Source of the DNA: Legionella anisa
GTDB lineage: Bacteria > Pseudomonadota > Gammaproteobacteria > Legionellales > Legionellaceae
Assembly: GCF_001467525.1 (NCBI RefSeq)
Contig: NZ_LNXS01000019.1
Coordinates: 1 to 64,000 of the forward strand
Length of the DNA stretch: 64,000 nucleotides
Reading direction: 5' to 3'
Part shown: positions 39,437 to 48,160 of the stretch, in pieces
Layout: each line of letters begins with the position of its first letter
Numbering within the stretch: the first letter of the stretch is position 1
Translations under genes and position numbers: made by a program
The notes under the pieces: model-generated
The model's input: the letters and a program-made list of their open reading frames with translations, nothing else
Database searches by the model: none
What the model was told of the DNA's origin: nothing

Positions 39437-39853
39437 ATGCATATCTTAAAGGGTGCTTGTCATTGTGGTAATATCAAGCTGGAATTCAACACGCCAAATT
39501 CACCACAAGCGCTTTGGCTTAGAAAATGTTCATGTTCATTCTGTCATAAACAGGGCAATATTAATGTGGCAGATCCAGAAGGATTTTTAATAATTAAAAT
39601 AGAAAATAAAGAAAATACTTTCTACTATCAAATGGGTCACAAAACCAGCGATCGCCTTTTTTGTGGTGCTTGCGGTGTTTATATTGGTGGGTTGATGACC
39701 CATGAAGGTAAGTCGCTCTGTGTTTTAAACGCCAATACGCTAGATCCCGATAACAACCTCAGTACACCAACAAAAATTAATGTATCGGCTCAAACTCCAG
39801 AGGAGCGAATTTCGGGGAGAATGAGAAGATGGATGCCTTTTGAAATAGATTAG
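39437..39853 (+). CDS. GFA family (CENP-V/GFA domain) zinc protein
   Basis: 138 residues with the Cys pattern of glutathione-dependent formaldehyde-activating (GFA) proteins: CHCG near the start, CSCSFCHK, then CGACGVYIGG. Most members bind zinc; some assist formaldehyde-glutathione adduct formation, many have unknown substrates. AAAGGAT precedes the ATG. It is the first gene after the candidate RNA leader and is convergent with the phosphotransferase gene. Confidence 0.88.
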   Translation: MHILKGACHCGNIKLEFNTPNSPQALWLRKCSCSFCHKQGNINVADPEGFLIIKIENKENTFYYQMGHKTSDRLFCGACGVYIGGLMTHEGKSLCVLNANTLDPDNNLSTPTKINVSAQTPEERISGRMRRWMPFEID

Positions 39854-39875
39854 AAAATTCAATGTGAGCACATGC

Positions 39876-40640
39876 TCAGACTGCTCGAACTTCTGCGAGT
39901 CGTTTAACGGCGAACTCGTCGTCCCAGCAGACGGCGGCTTCCCATGCGGCCGATGCTTGTGCGGCGTTATCAAGAGCGACCTCATCGAGACCAGCGGCAT
40001 TGTGGGGTAGGACCAGGTCGAGGTCGGGAACATCGGCGTGTGCCTCATCCCAGTCGATCAGCCCGACCCGATCTCTGGTCATGCGGATATTGCCAGGGTT
40101 ATGGTCACCGTGGACGACGCATGTCTGACGTCCGACTAACCGTGCCCAGGCTGCCCGGCATCGAGCAACACCCTCAGGTGGCATCGCGCGAAGATCGATC
40201 CTCGTCCCAGTCTCCGCGAGCAGGAGGTCGATCGATGATCGCCAGCCTGGGCGCTGTGGCCAGTCCTGCGTCAAGCGGTGCAACTGGCGGAGCGTATCGG
40301 CTGCGCGACGCCAGTCGGCTTGCGACTCAGGCGGCCCGCCCTCTACGTAAGTCATCACCACCAGACCTTCAGCGAATAGGCGGCCGTCCGCAGTCGGGAT
40401 GGGAAGCGGCACGGTTAGACCTTCACGGTCAAGGTATTGGAGAAGCTCCATCTCCCACGCAAGATCCGCGTCACTCCTGGAACCGAGGCGAGCAACTGCG
40501 AGGTGCCCATTGACGCGCACACTCCACACATCATTAGCAACTCCTCCAGTAAGCCGCTCGATGCGAGCGACATTGTTACCCCATTGCTTGAGGGTCTCCC
40601 AACTCGGTCCAGTAGCTGGCATACGTTTAGTATCTTTCAC
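39876..40640 (-). CDS. Aminoglycoside phosphotransferase-like kinase (APH family), GC-rich
   Basis: 254 residues of the APH/choline-kinase fold. It has an N-lobe with a Gly-rich loop (RLTGGVANDVWSV), the catalytic HGDHNPGN (Asp and Asn) and the metal-binding IDWDEA. It could phosphorylate an aminoglycoside, macrolide or another small molecule; the substrate is not evident. The start is GTG with AAAGGA upstream. The gene is visibly far richer in G and C than everything around it and uses Arg, Ala and Asp codons accordingly, so it was recently acquired from a high-GC donor. Confidence 0.85.
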   Translation of the reverse strand: MKDTKRMPATGPSWETLKQWGNNVARIERLTGGVANDVWSVRVNGHLAVARLGSRSDADLAWEMELLQYLDREGLTVPLPIPTADGRLFAEGLVVMTYVEGGPPESQADWRRAADTLRQLHRLTQDWPQRPGWRSSIDLLLAETGTRIDLRAMPPEGVARCRAAWARLVGRQTCVVHGDHNPGNIRMTRDRVGLIDWDEAHADVPDLDLVLPHNAAGLDEVALDNAAQASAAWEAAVCWDDEFAVKRLAEVRAV

Positions 40641-40702
40641 TGTGTATCCTTTTAGTCTCGCTTATCAAACACATATGAAACACATATGGGTCAAAACACA
40701 TA

Positions 40703-40763
40703 TGGGTCAGGTCTTGCCTTTTGCTTTTTTATATAAATAGGCAAAAGGCAAGACCTGACCCCT
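40703..40763. repeat. GGGGTCAGGTCTTGCC long palindrome, copy 2
   Basis: TGGGTCAGGTCTTGCCTTTT pairs with its complement ending GACCTGACCCCT, around an AT-rich loop. Nearly the same as copies 1 and 3. It stands just upstream of the APH-like gene, and partial arms (ATATGGGTCA) precede it. The rest of 40764-41056 shows no gene. Confidence 0.9.
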
Positions 40764-41056
40764 GAGGTGCGAGCTCAGAGTCTGACCCCCATTGATCCAT
40801 AGCTCACAGAATGAGCACAAAACAAAATACTAATATAAAGTCTAATTAGATAAGTAATCAGACTTATGACTTGTATGTTCTGGTGGATTCAACTCGCTGA
40901 TGAGAACTCCCTTCCCCACTTAGGTTCTGATAATCAAAATTTATTATCTATAGGTCTTTTAATGCTTCTTTTGCTGTTGATCCAATATATCAGGTGATGA
41001 ACTAACCTAGTCCTCATGGATATCTTTACCTTAATCAATTAAAAAATAGAGCACTT

Positions 41057-41530
41057 TTAATTTTTCCGAGAGAAACTATTTTCTTTTTCTTCAATTTGAT
41101 CATTCCCAAAACATTTCTTCAGAAATGAAAAGAAAATTTCAAGGAAAATAAAATTTTCAAAAAAGGATGGTTTTTCTACAATATTAAAAGATGTCGTGTA
41201 ATTCTGATTAGTCTTTTCACCAAACACCCGAAGTATGTTATGTAAATCACCATCTTTATAAATAGGACGACCATTAAGGATGCCTTGCAAATCCTCCATA
41301 ACACTATCCATTCGTTGTCTATCCGGAGTAGATCGACAGCTTTTAGAATTAATAGTTGGGACAAAAATACTTCTTGATTCACCAAAATAAAAATCGGCTA
41401 TCTCGTTCCCATAAGAAGTAAATGATTGTCGTGCATAGCGTTTCAACAAATAATCAGCATTCTGATAATCTTTAAGGAACCCGGCATCATCCCAAGCTTG
41501 TCGCCAATAATTTAAACCTTTTCCACTCAT
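41057..41530 (-). CDS. Unrecognised protein, possibly a truncated effector
   Basis: 157 residues, polar and aromatic-rich at the start (MSGKGLNYWRQAWDDAG), with a segment GRPIYKDGDLHNILRVFGE and a late hydrophobic stretch (FFENFIFLEIFFSFL) before a charged tail. ATG 41530 is chosen; the frame opens at a TTG 18 bases earlier. It lies between palindrome copies 2 and 3. No family is recognised; it may be the remnant of a longer protein. Confidence 0.5.
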   Translation of the reverse strand: MSGKGLNYWRQAWDDAGFLKDYQNADYLLKRYARQSFTSYGNEIADFYFGESRSIFVPTINSKSCRSTPDRQRMDSVMEDLQGILNGRPIYKDGDLHNILRVFGEKTNQNYTTSFNIVEKPSFFENFIFLEIFFSFLKKCFGNDQIEEKENSFSRKN

Positions 41531-41668
41531 ATTAAACAAATTGATCAATTAATATTGTTCTTGCATTGTATTGAAATTATAAATGGATTGTCAAACCTCA
41601 CTTTAGTGTTATAAGTCCTTCGGGCATTTTAAGATAGCATTAAATTCTGAAGGGTCATACGGCATAGG

Positions 41669-41742
41669 GGTCAGGCATAGGGGTCAGGTCTTGCCTTTTG
41701 CTTTTTTCATATAAATAGGCAAAAGGCAAGACCTGACCCCTG
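41669..41742. repeat. GGGGTCAGGTCTTGCC long palindrome, copy 3
   Basis: A partial duplicated arm (CATAGGGGTCAG twice) is followed by the full arm, the AT-rich loop and the complementary arm ending GACCTGACCCCT. The 41743-42005 stretch beyond holds no convincing gene. Confidence 0.9.
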
Positions 41743-42005
41743 AGGTGTGCTGAGGTGTGAACAGAAGCAAGAGATATTCCTTTCTGTAATGCAAGGGTTG
41801 CAAAAGAAAATTCCCACTTTGGGGTTAAGTAAGTTAGTCAATACGCCATTTTTATTAATTTCTTGTTTGGGTTTTATCTTTGCTATTATGGATTTATATT
41901 GAATAAGTTTTTTAGGAAGTTTATAAAGATTCCGAAGCAAAGTTATCAAATGCCAACGTACTGAAAAATTAAATCTTACTTTGAAGGTTAGCGTGTAGAA
42001 CGGGT

Positions 42006-43168
42006 ATGAAAAAATCTATTGCTCAAATTTTATTTTATACAATTTTTAGCGTTCTAATAATGCCAACCTGGGCTCAAACTATAGAAGCTGAAACGACTTC
42101 AATTTCTTTACCCTACCCTGTGATGACAGGTCCGCTTGTTGCTAATTCTAATCCCTTTGACATCGAAGCTGGTCCACTCGGAACAATTTACATCACCGGC
42201 ATCCTAAGCGGTCTTGGCCTGAGGCAGAGTAACCCTGTAGCGGGGGATTCCAACTCACGACTCGATTTAGATAATGGCCAGCTGTTTGTCCAGAAAACCA
42301 AAGGTTTGTTGCAGTTTTACGTTCAGGCAGGCGCCTATTCGTTACCCTCTCTTGGTACTTCTTATCTGCGCGTGGACGATACGACCCGTGATTTTTTCGG
42401 TCCCGTTCCAGTAGCTTTTATCAAGCTTGCTCCTGGTGATAATTTTTCGGTAATCGCAGGCAAGTTATTCACGCTTATCGGCAGCGAAAATAGCTTTACC
42501 TTCCAAAATTTTAATATTGAGCGTGGATTGCTCTGGAATCAGACTAATGCTGTGAATCGTGGTGTGCAAATGAACTACAACCAGGGAGATTTTAGTGGTT
42601 CAGTTGCTTTAAGCGATGGCTTTTATTCTGGGCGACTTAACTGGCTTTCGGGACTAATGACTTACGTTATTAATTCAAAAAATAGCCTCAGCGTAGTTGC
42701 TTCCGGCAATATGAGACATGACAATAAATCCAGTCTCGTGACTCCTTTGGCGCAGAATAACAGTCAGATTTATGACTTAATTTATTCTTACACCTCAGGC
42801 CGGTTGACGGTTAGCCCCACATTACAATTTACCCATATTCCTAAGGATACGAGTATCGGGCTTCTAGACTCCGCATCAACTTATGGCGTTGCCTTGGTGA
42901 TCAAATTTGCTTTTAGTACCCATTGGAGCATCACTGGTCGCACCGAGTATATTGTGACACTACAGGTGGGACCAATGTGGCTTACGGTCCTGGCAGTAAT
43001 GCCTGGTCGCTAACGCTAACACCAACATACCAGAGAGGCATCTTTTTTGCGCGTGGCGAGGTATCCCTTGTGAAGGCAGACAATATTACTGCAGGTTCAG
43101 CCTTTGGTCAGAATGGTACAAACCACTCGCAAGGGCGATTGCTTATTGAAACAGGTGTATTGTTCTAG
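42006..43168 (+). pseudogene. Frameshifted outer-membrane beta-barrel porin (Bbp2-like)
   Basis: Signal peptide ending TWA, then a beta-strand-rich barrel (YITGILSGLGLRQSN; FSVIAGKLFTLIGSEN). The first frame runs to 43013 but loses barrel character after THWSITGRTEYI. The next frame resumes with DTTGGTNVAYGPGSNAW and ends LLIETGVLF with the terminal Phe typical of porins, stop at 43166. A one-base deletion near 42953 would explain both. The break could also be a sequencing error. The GGGTCTGTTT element A begins on the last base of the stop codon. Confidence 0.82.
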
Positions 43169-43276
43169 GGTCTGTTTACATTTCGCTAGATTGAGTCAAA
43201 ATGGCCTGATTTTCGAGCATCGGAGCGCATAAAATCAGGCTATTTTGGCCAAGATAGTAGAAATGTAAACAGACCC
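43168..43276. repeat. GGGTCTGTTT-type palindromic element, copy A (complete)
   Basis: A 109-bp element with ends GGGTCTGTTTACATTTC and GAAATGTAAACAGACCC. An inner stem pairs CAAAATGGCCTGATTTT with AAAATCAGGCTATTTTG, around GAGCATCGGAGCGCAT. It is MITE-like in form. Remnants of the same ends occur near 55139-55157 and 59474-59492. Confidence 0.88.
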
Positions 43277-43370
43277 TAAAGGAAGTATCGAAAAAAATTA
43301 GATAACAACACGTTAGTAATTATAGGAAGCTTGGAATTCAACCCAAATTCAAAAATAATCATAGCACCCA

Positions 43371-44081
43371 TCATACATGAACATTTCCATATGATAGTTC
43401 GCCGGTATATTCTGGTGAATGGAGGCAAGCATAGGCGATCCATATAAAGAATAGGGCGACACAGATCAAGACGGCCCACCCAGGAATTAACCCCAAAGCC
43501 GCATTTTCCACAATCTTGCCCCAAGACATTGCCGCTCCTTGAAGAGCACCGCTGATTTGCAACTTTTTAGACGAGATTTTCAGGATCCATGCCGTCAGCA
43601 AAATGAGGAACATCCACACATAGTTTCTACGTAGCCTCCGCGACATTGCCGCGCTGAAGCTCATAAGGAAACGCGGCTCACGCAGGTCATGGCCAAGAAC
43701 TCGAGCCCAATGTTCGTCAGTTACTCTGGCTGCCATAAATATAGGGGCGAAATAAAACCGTTCGATCAGACGCACCCGCCCCCTGTAGACGTCAAAAAAA
43801 CGATATCGCCTCGACTCTATGAGGAGAAGGAGTAGAACAAGCAGCATCGCGAACAGCAGCACTCCGTGATGCGCAGAGGGCGTTGACAGAGACAGCGAAA
43901 GCATTGCGGCTACAGCGGTAATTGCCCAGTTAGTCGTCCGGTCTATTCGGTCCCGCCATCCAGCCATCCGCGCAATCTCGGCTCTATGATAATGTGCCAG
44001 CACCGTAATGAATTCAGATGATGTTCTCGGAAATGGAGGATTTTCAAAACCGTCACCCAATGGTTGTTTTTCGTGGTCCAT
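43371..44081 (-). CDS. DUF2270 family membrane protein
   Basis: 236 residues with the DUF2270 layout: LAHYHRAEIARMAGWRDRIDRTTNWAI, a pair of hydrophobic segments near 60-100, the RYRFFDVYRGRVRLIERFYFAP motif, and two more membrane segments late. Function unknown. GGGAGG precedes the ATG at 44081. It is richer in G and C than its neighbours, suggesting transfer. Confidence 0.85.
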   Translation of the reverse strand: MDHEKQPLGDGFENPPFPRTSSEFITVLAHYHRAEIARMAGWRDRIDRTTNWAITAVAAMLSLSLSTPSAHHGVLLFAMLLVLLLLLIESRRYRFFDVYRGRVRLIERFYFAPIFMAARVTDEHWARVLGHDLREPRFLMSFSAAMSRRLRRNYVWMFLILLTAWILKISSKKLQISGALQGAAMSWGKIVENAALGLIPGWAVLICVALFFIWIAYACLHSPEYTGELSYGNVHV

Positions 44082-44290
44082 CACACTACCTCCCAATAGG
44101 CAAAGGGTAGAATTATGCAGTATATCATGGTGTTTTTCAGGACAAAAGAAGTACTAAACTTGATTTTTTCTAAGTTATAGGTGCCTGATTTAAAGAATCC
44201 ACATGATTGATTCTGATCATCTTGATAAGGTCCTCTTGACCAAATCTACATGCTATAATTCATTACTGAAACTAAAAAGAGATATTAAAA

Positions 44291-44821
44291 ATGACAAAAC
44301 GTATCTTCATCGTCGGCCATATGGGCGCAGGCAAGTTTGTATTTACCGAAGCGTTGGCTAAAAAATTAGGGTGGCAAATCGTCGATGCAAACCCAAGTAT
44401 TGAACGCTATATTGGGCGGCAGACACGAGATATTCTGGGCGAGCAAGGTGAAGCAGCGTTTAATCGATGCCAAGCCGACATCATTTCTCATTGTACCGGA
44501 AAAGAAAATGTTGTTGTTTTATTGGAAGAGTGTGTTGTATCAAGCGAGCAATGCCGAAAATTGTTATCCTCTGAATTTGTTGTTTACTTGAAAGTCTCTA
44601 TTCCAACTCAACTTGGCCGTATGAAAAATGGACGAGTCCCATCGCTTCCGATAGATGATATGAAGAACTTTTTGGAAAAACAACATCGCGAACGAGACAC
44701 TTTTTATGAAGAAGTTGCTACCTTGATTGTTGAATCTGTTGGATATTCAGATCAAGTTTCAGAAATCAATAAAATAATTGAGGCAGATGTCGACAAAGTG
44801 ATGAAGGCCTTGGAAATTTAG
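44291..44821 (+). CDS. Shikimate kinase-like P-loop protein with altered active site
   Basis: 176 residues resembling shikimate kinase (IFIVGHMGAGKF, then IERYIGRQTRDILGEQGEAAFNRCQ). The Walker A Ser/Thr is replaced by Phe16 (GAGKF), and the usual DxD substrate/metal motif reads DAN. Kinase activity on shikimate is therefore doubtful; it may use another substrate or bind without catalysis. It stands alone between the DUF2270 gene and a small membrane protein gene. Confidence 0.75.
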   Translation: MTKRIFIVGHMGAGKFVFTEALAKKLGWQIVDANPSIERYIGRQTRDILGEQGEAAFNRCQADIISHCTGKENVVVLLEECVVSSEQCRKLLSSEFVVYLKVSIPTQLGRMKNGRVPSLPIDDMKNFLEKQHRERDTFYEEVATLIVESVGYSDQVSEINKIIEADVDKVMKALEI

Positions 44822-44947
44822 GAGAATAGAGTTCTAAAAGAGTTTTTATAGCATGGAAATAAACTAACCTGGTTTCATGGAAGGTGCAGCACTGTCAGCA
44901 AGTTTGTACTACTATATGATGGTGAATACTCAATTCAAGGAAAGATA

Positions 44948-45148
44948 ATGTTAACAGGAGCTTTTGTATTTTTGGTAATAGCCATTCTCTCAGCTATTTA
45001 TCGATTTACAGGAACAAATCCCACTCTAATCGTTATAGCAAAAATTATTTTCTATCTTTCCTTAGCTGCGTTTTGTATTCTATTAATTGTATATGTTCTT
45101 AATTCTGCGCCGCCTCTTCCTGAGGATAAGAACAATCTTCCATTATAA
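44948..45148 (+). CDS. Small membrane protein, DUF1328-like
   Basis: 66 residues with two hydrophobic segments (AFVFLVIAILSAIYRFTG and IVIAKIIFYLSLAAFCILLIVYVL) and a short Pro-rich tail, similar to the YtjA/DUF1328 pattern. CAAGGAAAG precedes the ATG. Function unknown; members are often stress-induced. Confidence 0.65.
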   Translation: MLTGAFVFLVIAILSAIYRFTGTNPTLIVIAKIIFYLSLAAFCILLIVYVLNSAPPLPEDKNNLPL

Positions 45149-45201
45149 ACCATAATATTTCCTTTCCCTTGGAGTTAAAAATGAATCGTACACTTTTCAT
45201 A

Positions 45202-46551
45202 TTATGAGAGTGATTTTTTGGCCAATCGATTTAAAATATGCTTAGGAAGCAATAACCAATAATGGCCTTCATTTTTCATATGTTCACCTAGAAATGTTGC
45301 AAGTTTTCCGGAACCCCAATAAATATCTCCTCGCATAAAACCACGAATCGCGCCACCGGTATCTTGTGCAATCATCAGGCGCTGAAATTGTTTTTCGTCT
45401 ACTTGATTTTTGTCAGGCCGCTTCGTATCTAACCAGAGTGGAGCACCCAGGGGAATCCACTTTTTGTCTACAGCTAAAGAATAGCCTGGTGTAAGCGCCA
45501 TACCTTGAGCTCCAAGCGCCATAGGCTCTCCTAAATCCTCAAAAAAAACAAAGGATTTATTCTTCTGGATAATTGTTTTTGCTTTTTCAGGATGATTCTC
45601 TAAATAGCGTATAATCGCTGCTTTAGATGCGTTATGTCGCGTCATGATCCCTTTATTAATCATTACCTTGGCAATTGAGGTGTAAGGAGCACCATTCTCA
45701 CCTGCATAGCCTAAGTATATGTTTTCACCATTAGGCAGTTGAATAACACCCGAACCTTCTATCTCTAAAAAAAGACGTTCGGCAGGGCTATGGATCCAGG
45801 CAATCACCGGTGCTTTTTTCTTAAGGGCTCCATTATCAATTTGCTCACGAGTAAAGGAAGTTGAATATTTTCCCTTTGGCAATCCGTAAATTGGCGTATT
45901 GTACTTAGGACTTTTTGTTAAATTTCCTTTTATTTTTGGCATGTAATAGCCAGTAAATAAACCATGGACTGGTTTTTTTTGTGCAAACTCAATAGGACGA
46001 AACCACTTTTCAAAAAAAGCTTTTGCTGAATCTTCAGAAACTGAGTCTAGAGCTAAAGCCGCCTTGCACGCTGGATGCCAATCGCGGGCTTTTAGTTTGA
46101 TGTGTTGTGTCCTGATCGTATGAGATGGTGACTGTTTCAAAAACGTCTCACACGACTTCTGAAATGCTAATAAAGATTTTTTAACATCTGCAGTGTCCCA
46201 ACCTGGCAATTCCTCAAAAGATACTTTTGTCAAAGCAATATTTTTGCTTTTCATAATAACCTTTCTTGGGGTGTGCTTAGGCCGAGAGCTTTTTCTTATA
46301 GCCACTACTTTATGAGCACTCTTAGGTGCTATATTTGCTATTTTTTCAGCGCTCTTATGTGAGGTATCATTGTTTGCCGTAACGTTTCTTACACTTTCGG
46401 TTTTAATAACTTCTTTTGTGCTATTAATAATTTCTTTTTTAGGATGCAGCGGTTTTGTATGAACCGGGGCTTTCTTATAAAGCGACAGTCCAATCATGCC
46501 GAATGTAAGACAACTAATACCAATTATTGTGCAAATTAATTTCCTACTCAT
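45202..46551 (-). CDS. mltA: Membrane-bound lytic murein transglycosylase A
   Basis: A 449-residue peptidoglycan lytic transglycosylase. It has an N-terminal membrane segment (LICTIIGISCLTFGMIGL), a basic linker of about 70 residues, then the MltA barrel domain (FTGYYMPKIKG) and the C-terminal 3D domain (IAQDTGGAIRG, GDIYWGSG) holding the catalytic Asp. E. coli MltA is a lipoprotein; here the Cys in GISC is not a good lipobox, so it may be membrane-anchored instead. Confidence 0.92.
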   Translation of the reverse strand: MSRKLICTIIGISCLTFGMIGLSLYKKAPVHTKPLHPKKEIINSTKEVIKTESVRNVTANNDTSHKSAEKIANIAPKSAHKVVAIRKSSRPKHTPRKVIMKSKNIALTKVSFEELPGWDTADVKKSLLAFQKSCETFLKQSPSHTIRTQHIKLKARDWHPACKAALALDSVSEDSAKAFFEKWFRPIEFAQKKPVHGLFTGYYMPKIKGNLTKSPKYNTPIYGLPKGKYSTSFTREQIDNGALKKKAPVIAWIHSPAERLFLEIEGSGVIQLPNGENIYLGYAGENGAPYTSIAKVMINKGIMTRHNASKAAIIRYLENHPEKAKTIIQKNKSFVFFEDLGEPMALGAQGMALTPGYSLAVDKKWIPLGAPLWLDTKRPDKNQVDEKQFQRLMIAQDTGGAIRGFMRGDIYWGSGKLATFLGEHMKNEGHYWLLLPKHILNRLAKKSLS

Positions 46552-46660
46552 AGTTGCGCAAGGTTTACATAAGATGAAATTGAAATCAACACTTTTTAGT
46601 GTTTTTTATCCAAACTTAAATCAAATTAATAAAAATTAATTCTATTTTTATTAAAAAAGA

Positions 46661-46716
46661 ACAAAAAAAGGCCCTTTCAAAGCAATATAAACAGTCGATT
46701 ACATGCCATGAAAGGC
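46661..46716 (-). terminator. Possible terminator after the disulfide oxidoreductase gene
   Basis: On the minus strand GCCTTTCA (46716-46709) can pair with TGAAAGGG(C) (46678-46671) around a long loop, followed by CCTTTTTTTG. It lies 35 bases past the stop codon of the gene at 46751. The loop is long, so support is moderate. Confidence 0.4.
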
Positions 46717-46750
46717 ACCATTATGATCTATTTATGCGCAAATTAATTAC

Positions 46751-48160
46751 TTAAGAATTGCCCTTTTCTGTCACTGCCGCAAACCACAAATTAATACTTT
46801 CAACTAATGTAGGATGAGCAAACATAACATCTCGTAATTTCTGATAAGGCATATCCAACTCCATAGCCAATTGGATTACACCAAGGATTTCACCCGCCTC
46901 GGCACAAAAAATAGACACACCTAAAATTCGATCTGTTTTTGCATCAATAACAGCTTTCAGAACACCTGTTGTTTCACCTTGTGTTTTTGCCCTAGGAACA
47001 ACTGCAGCTGGAATTTTTGCTATTTTTAGCGAATAACCTTGAGCAAGAGCTTGTGATTCTGTCATTCCAATACGGGCAAGTTCCGGGTCGAGAAATACGG
47101 TATAGGGAATAAGCCGCCCTTGTACTGAATGTTTGCCCTGTGGATTTTGTAGATTATGTTTGACTAAACGATAATCATCTAAAGATAAATGTGTAAATTG
47201 TGCCCCACCCTTTACATCTCCCAAAGCCCAAATACCTGGGATTGTGGTTTCCAAATGTTCATTTACTTTGATAAAACCACGTTCATCAAGCTCAACTCCT
47301 ATTTTATCTAAATTTAATCCGGATGTGTTTGCAATACGTCCCACAGCAATAAGAAGATCGCTTCCACGAATAAGCCCGGATTTTCCATTTTGATTTGTAT
47401 TGATAATTACCTCGCCTTGCGCTTCTTGAATACTATTGATTTTAGTATTAAGAGCGAAATGAATTCCTTCTTTAGTTAGCGTATCAAAAACCTGATCAGC
47501 AATATCTCCATCTTCACGGCCAATAAACTTGCTATCTGCTTCAATCACCGTGACATCCGCCCCCAAGCGACGAAATAACTGAGCAAACTCCAAACCTATA
47601 TAGCCACCCCCAACTACAAGCAAATGCTTAGGAACACTATCAACATTCATTAAACTGCCATTAGTATAATATTTTACTTTGTCGAGCCCCGGAATTGGGG
47701 GTATAAAAGGTAAAGCTCCGGTATTAATAAAAATTTTATCCGCAGTAATTTCTAATACTTTTTGACCATCTCGTGGTGAGGATAAATTCACTTCAATCGT
47801 CTTAGGTCCTACAAAATGTCCACGACCCAGCATGAGATCCATCCCTGAATCTAAAAATTGTTTTAAATTCGCTTCACGCATCGCATGTACTATTGCGTCT
47901 TTACGAGCACGAACCGCTTTAAAATCAATGGGAGCAAGAGTCGCCTCTAAACCATATGCCGTTGCTGAGCGACAATAGTGGGCTATCTTAGCTGATTGTA
48001 CGAGCGTTTTTGTTGGGATACATGCCACATTGATGCAAGTACCACCAATTTGGTTGTCTTCAACCAGAGCAACTCGCTGACCCGTTTTCGCTAAATCAAC
48101 TGCCAGAGTTTTACCACCTTTACCGCCCCCTAAAACGATCACATCATATTTTAATGCCAT
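46751..48160 (-). CDS. Class I pyridine nucleotide-disulfide oxidoreductase (Lpd/MerA-like)
   Basis: A 469-residue FAD flavoprotein: N-terminal FAD site (IVLGGGKGGKTLAVDLAKTG), redox pair in GGTCINVACIPTK (CxxxxC), NAD(P) site (LLVVGGGYIGLEFAQLFRRLG), second FAD motif (GIWALGDVKGG) and C-terminal HPTLVE with the catalytic His-Glu. There is no lipoyl domain and no mercury-binding Cys pair at the C-terminus, so neither pyruvate dehydrogenase E3 nor mercuric reductase is assured. It is a single gene. Confidence 0.9.
   Translation of the reverse strand: MALKYDVIVLGGGKGGKTLAVDLAKTGQRVALVEDNQIGGTCINVACIPTKTLVQSAKIAHYCRSATAYGLEATLAPIDFKAVRARKDAIVHAMREANLKQFLDSGMDLMLGRGHFVGPKTIEVNLSSPRDGQKVLEITADKIFINTGALPFIPPIPGLDKVKYYTNGSLMNVDSVPKHLLVVGGGYIGLEFAQLFRRLGADVTVIEADSKFIGREDGDIADQVFDTLTKEGIHFALNTKINSIQEAQGEVIINTNQNGKSGLIRGSDLLIAVGRIANTSGLNLDKIGVELDERGFIKVNEHLETTIPGIWALGDVKGGAQFTHLSLDDYRLVKHNLQNPQGKHSVQGRLIPYTVFLDPELARIGMTESQALAQGYSLKIAKIPAAVVPRAKTQGETTGVLKAVIDAKTDRILGVSIFCAEAGEILGVIQLAMELDMPYQKLRDVMFAHPTLVESINLWFAAVTEKGNS

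Noticed and set aside
39944..40513. Long plus-strand ORF (189 codons) opposite the APH-like gene
   Set aside because: A shadow frame kept open by the high GC content; composition is Arg/Ser/Pro-rich with no domain, while the opposite strand has clear kinase motifs.
41707..41949. Minus-strand ORF of 80 codons
   Set aside because: Its 3' end reads through the palindrome and the protein has no recognisable features; probably random.
33508..44290. Genomic island integrated at tRNA-Pro
   Set aside because: No integrase gene and no second copy of the tRNA 3' end were seen downstream; the accessory genes look instead associated with palindromic repeats.
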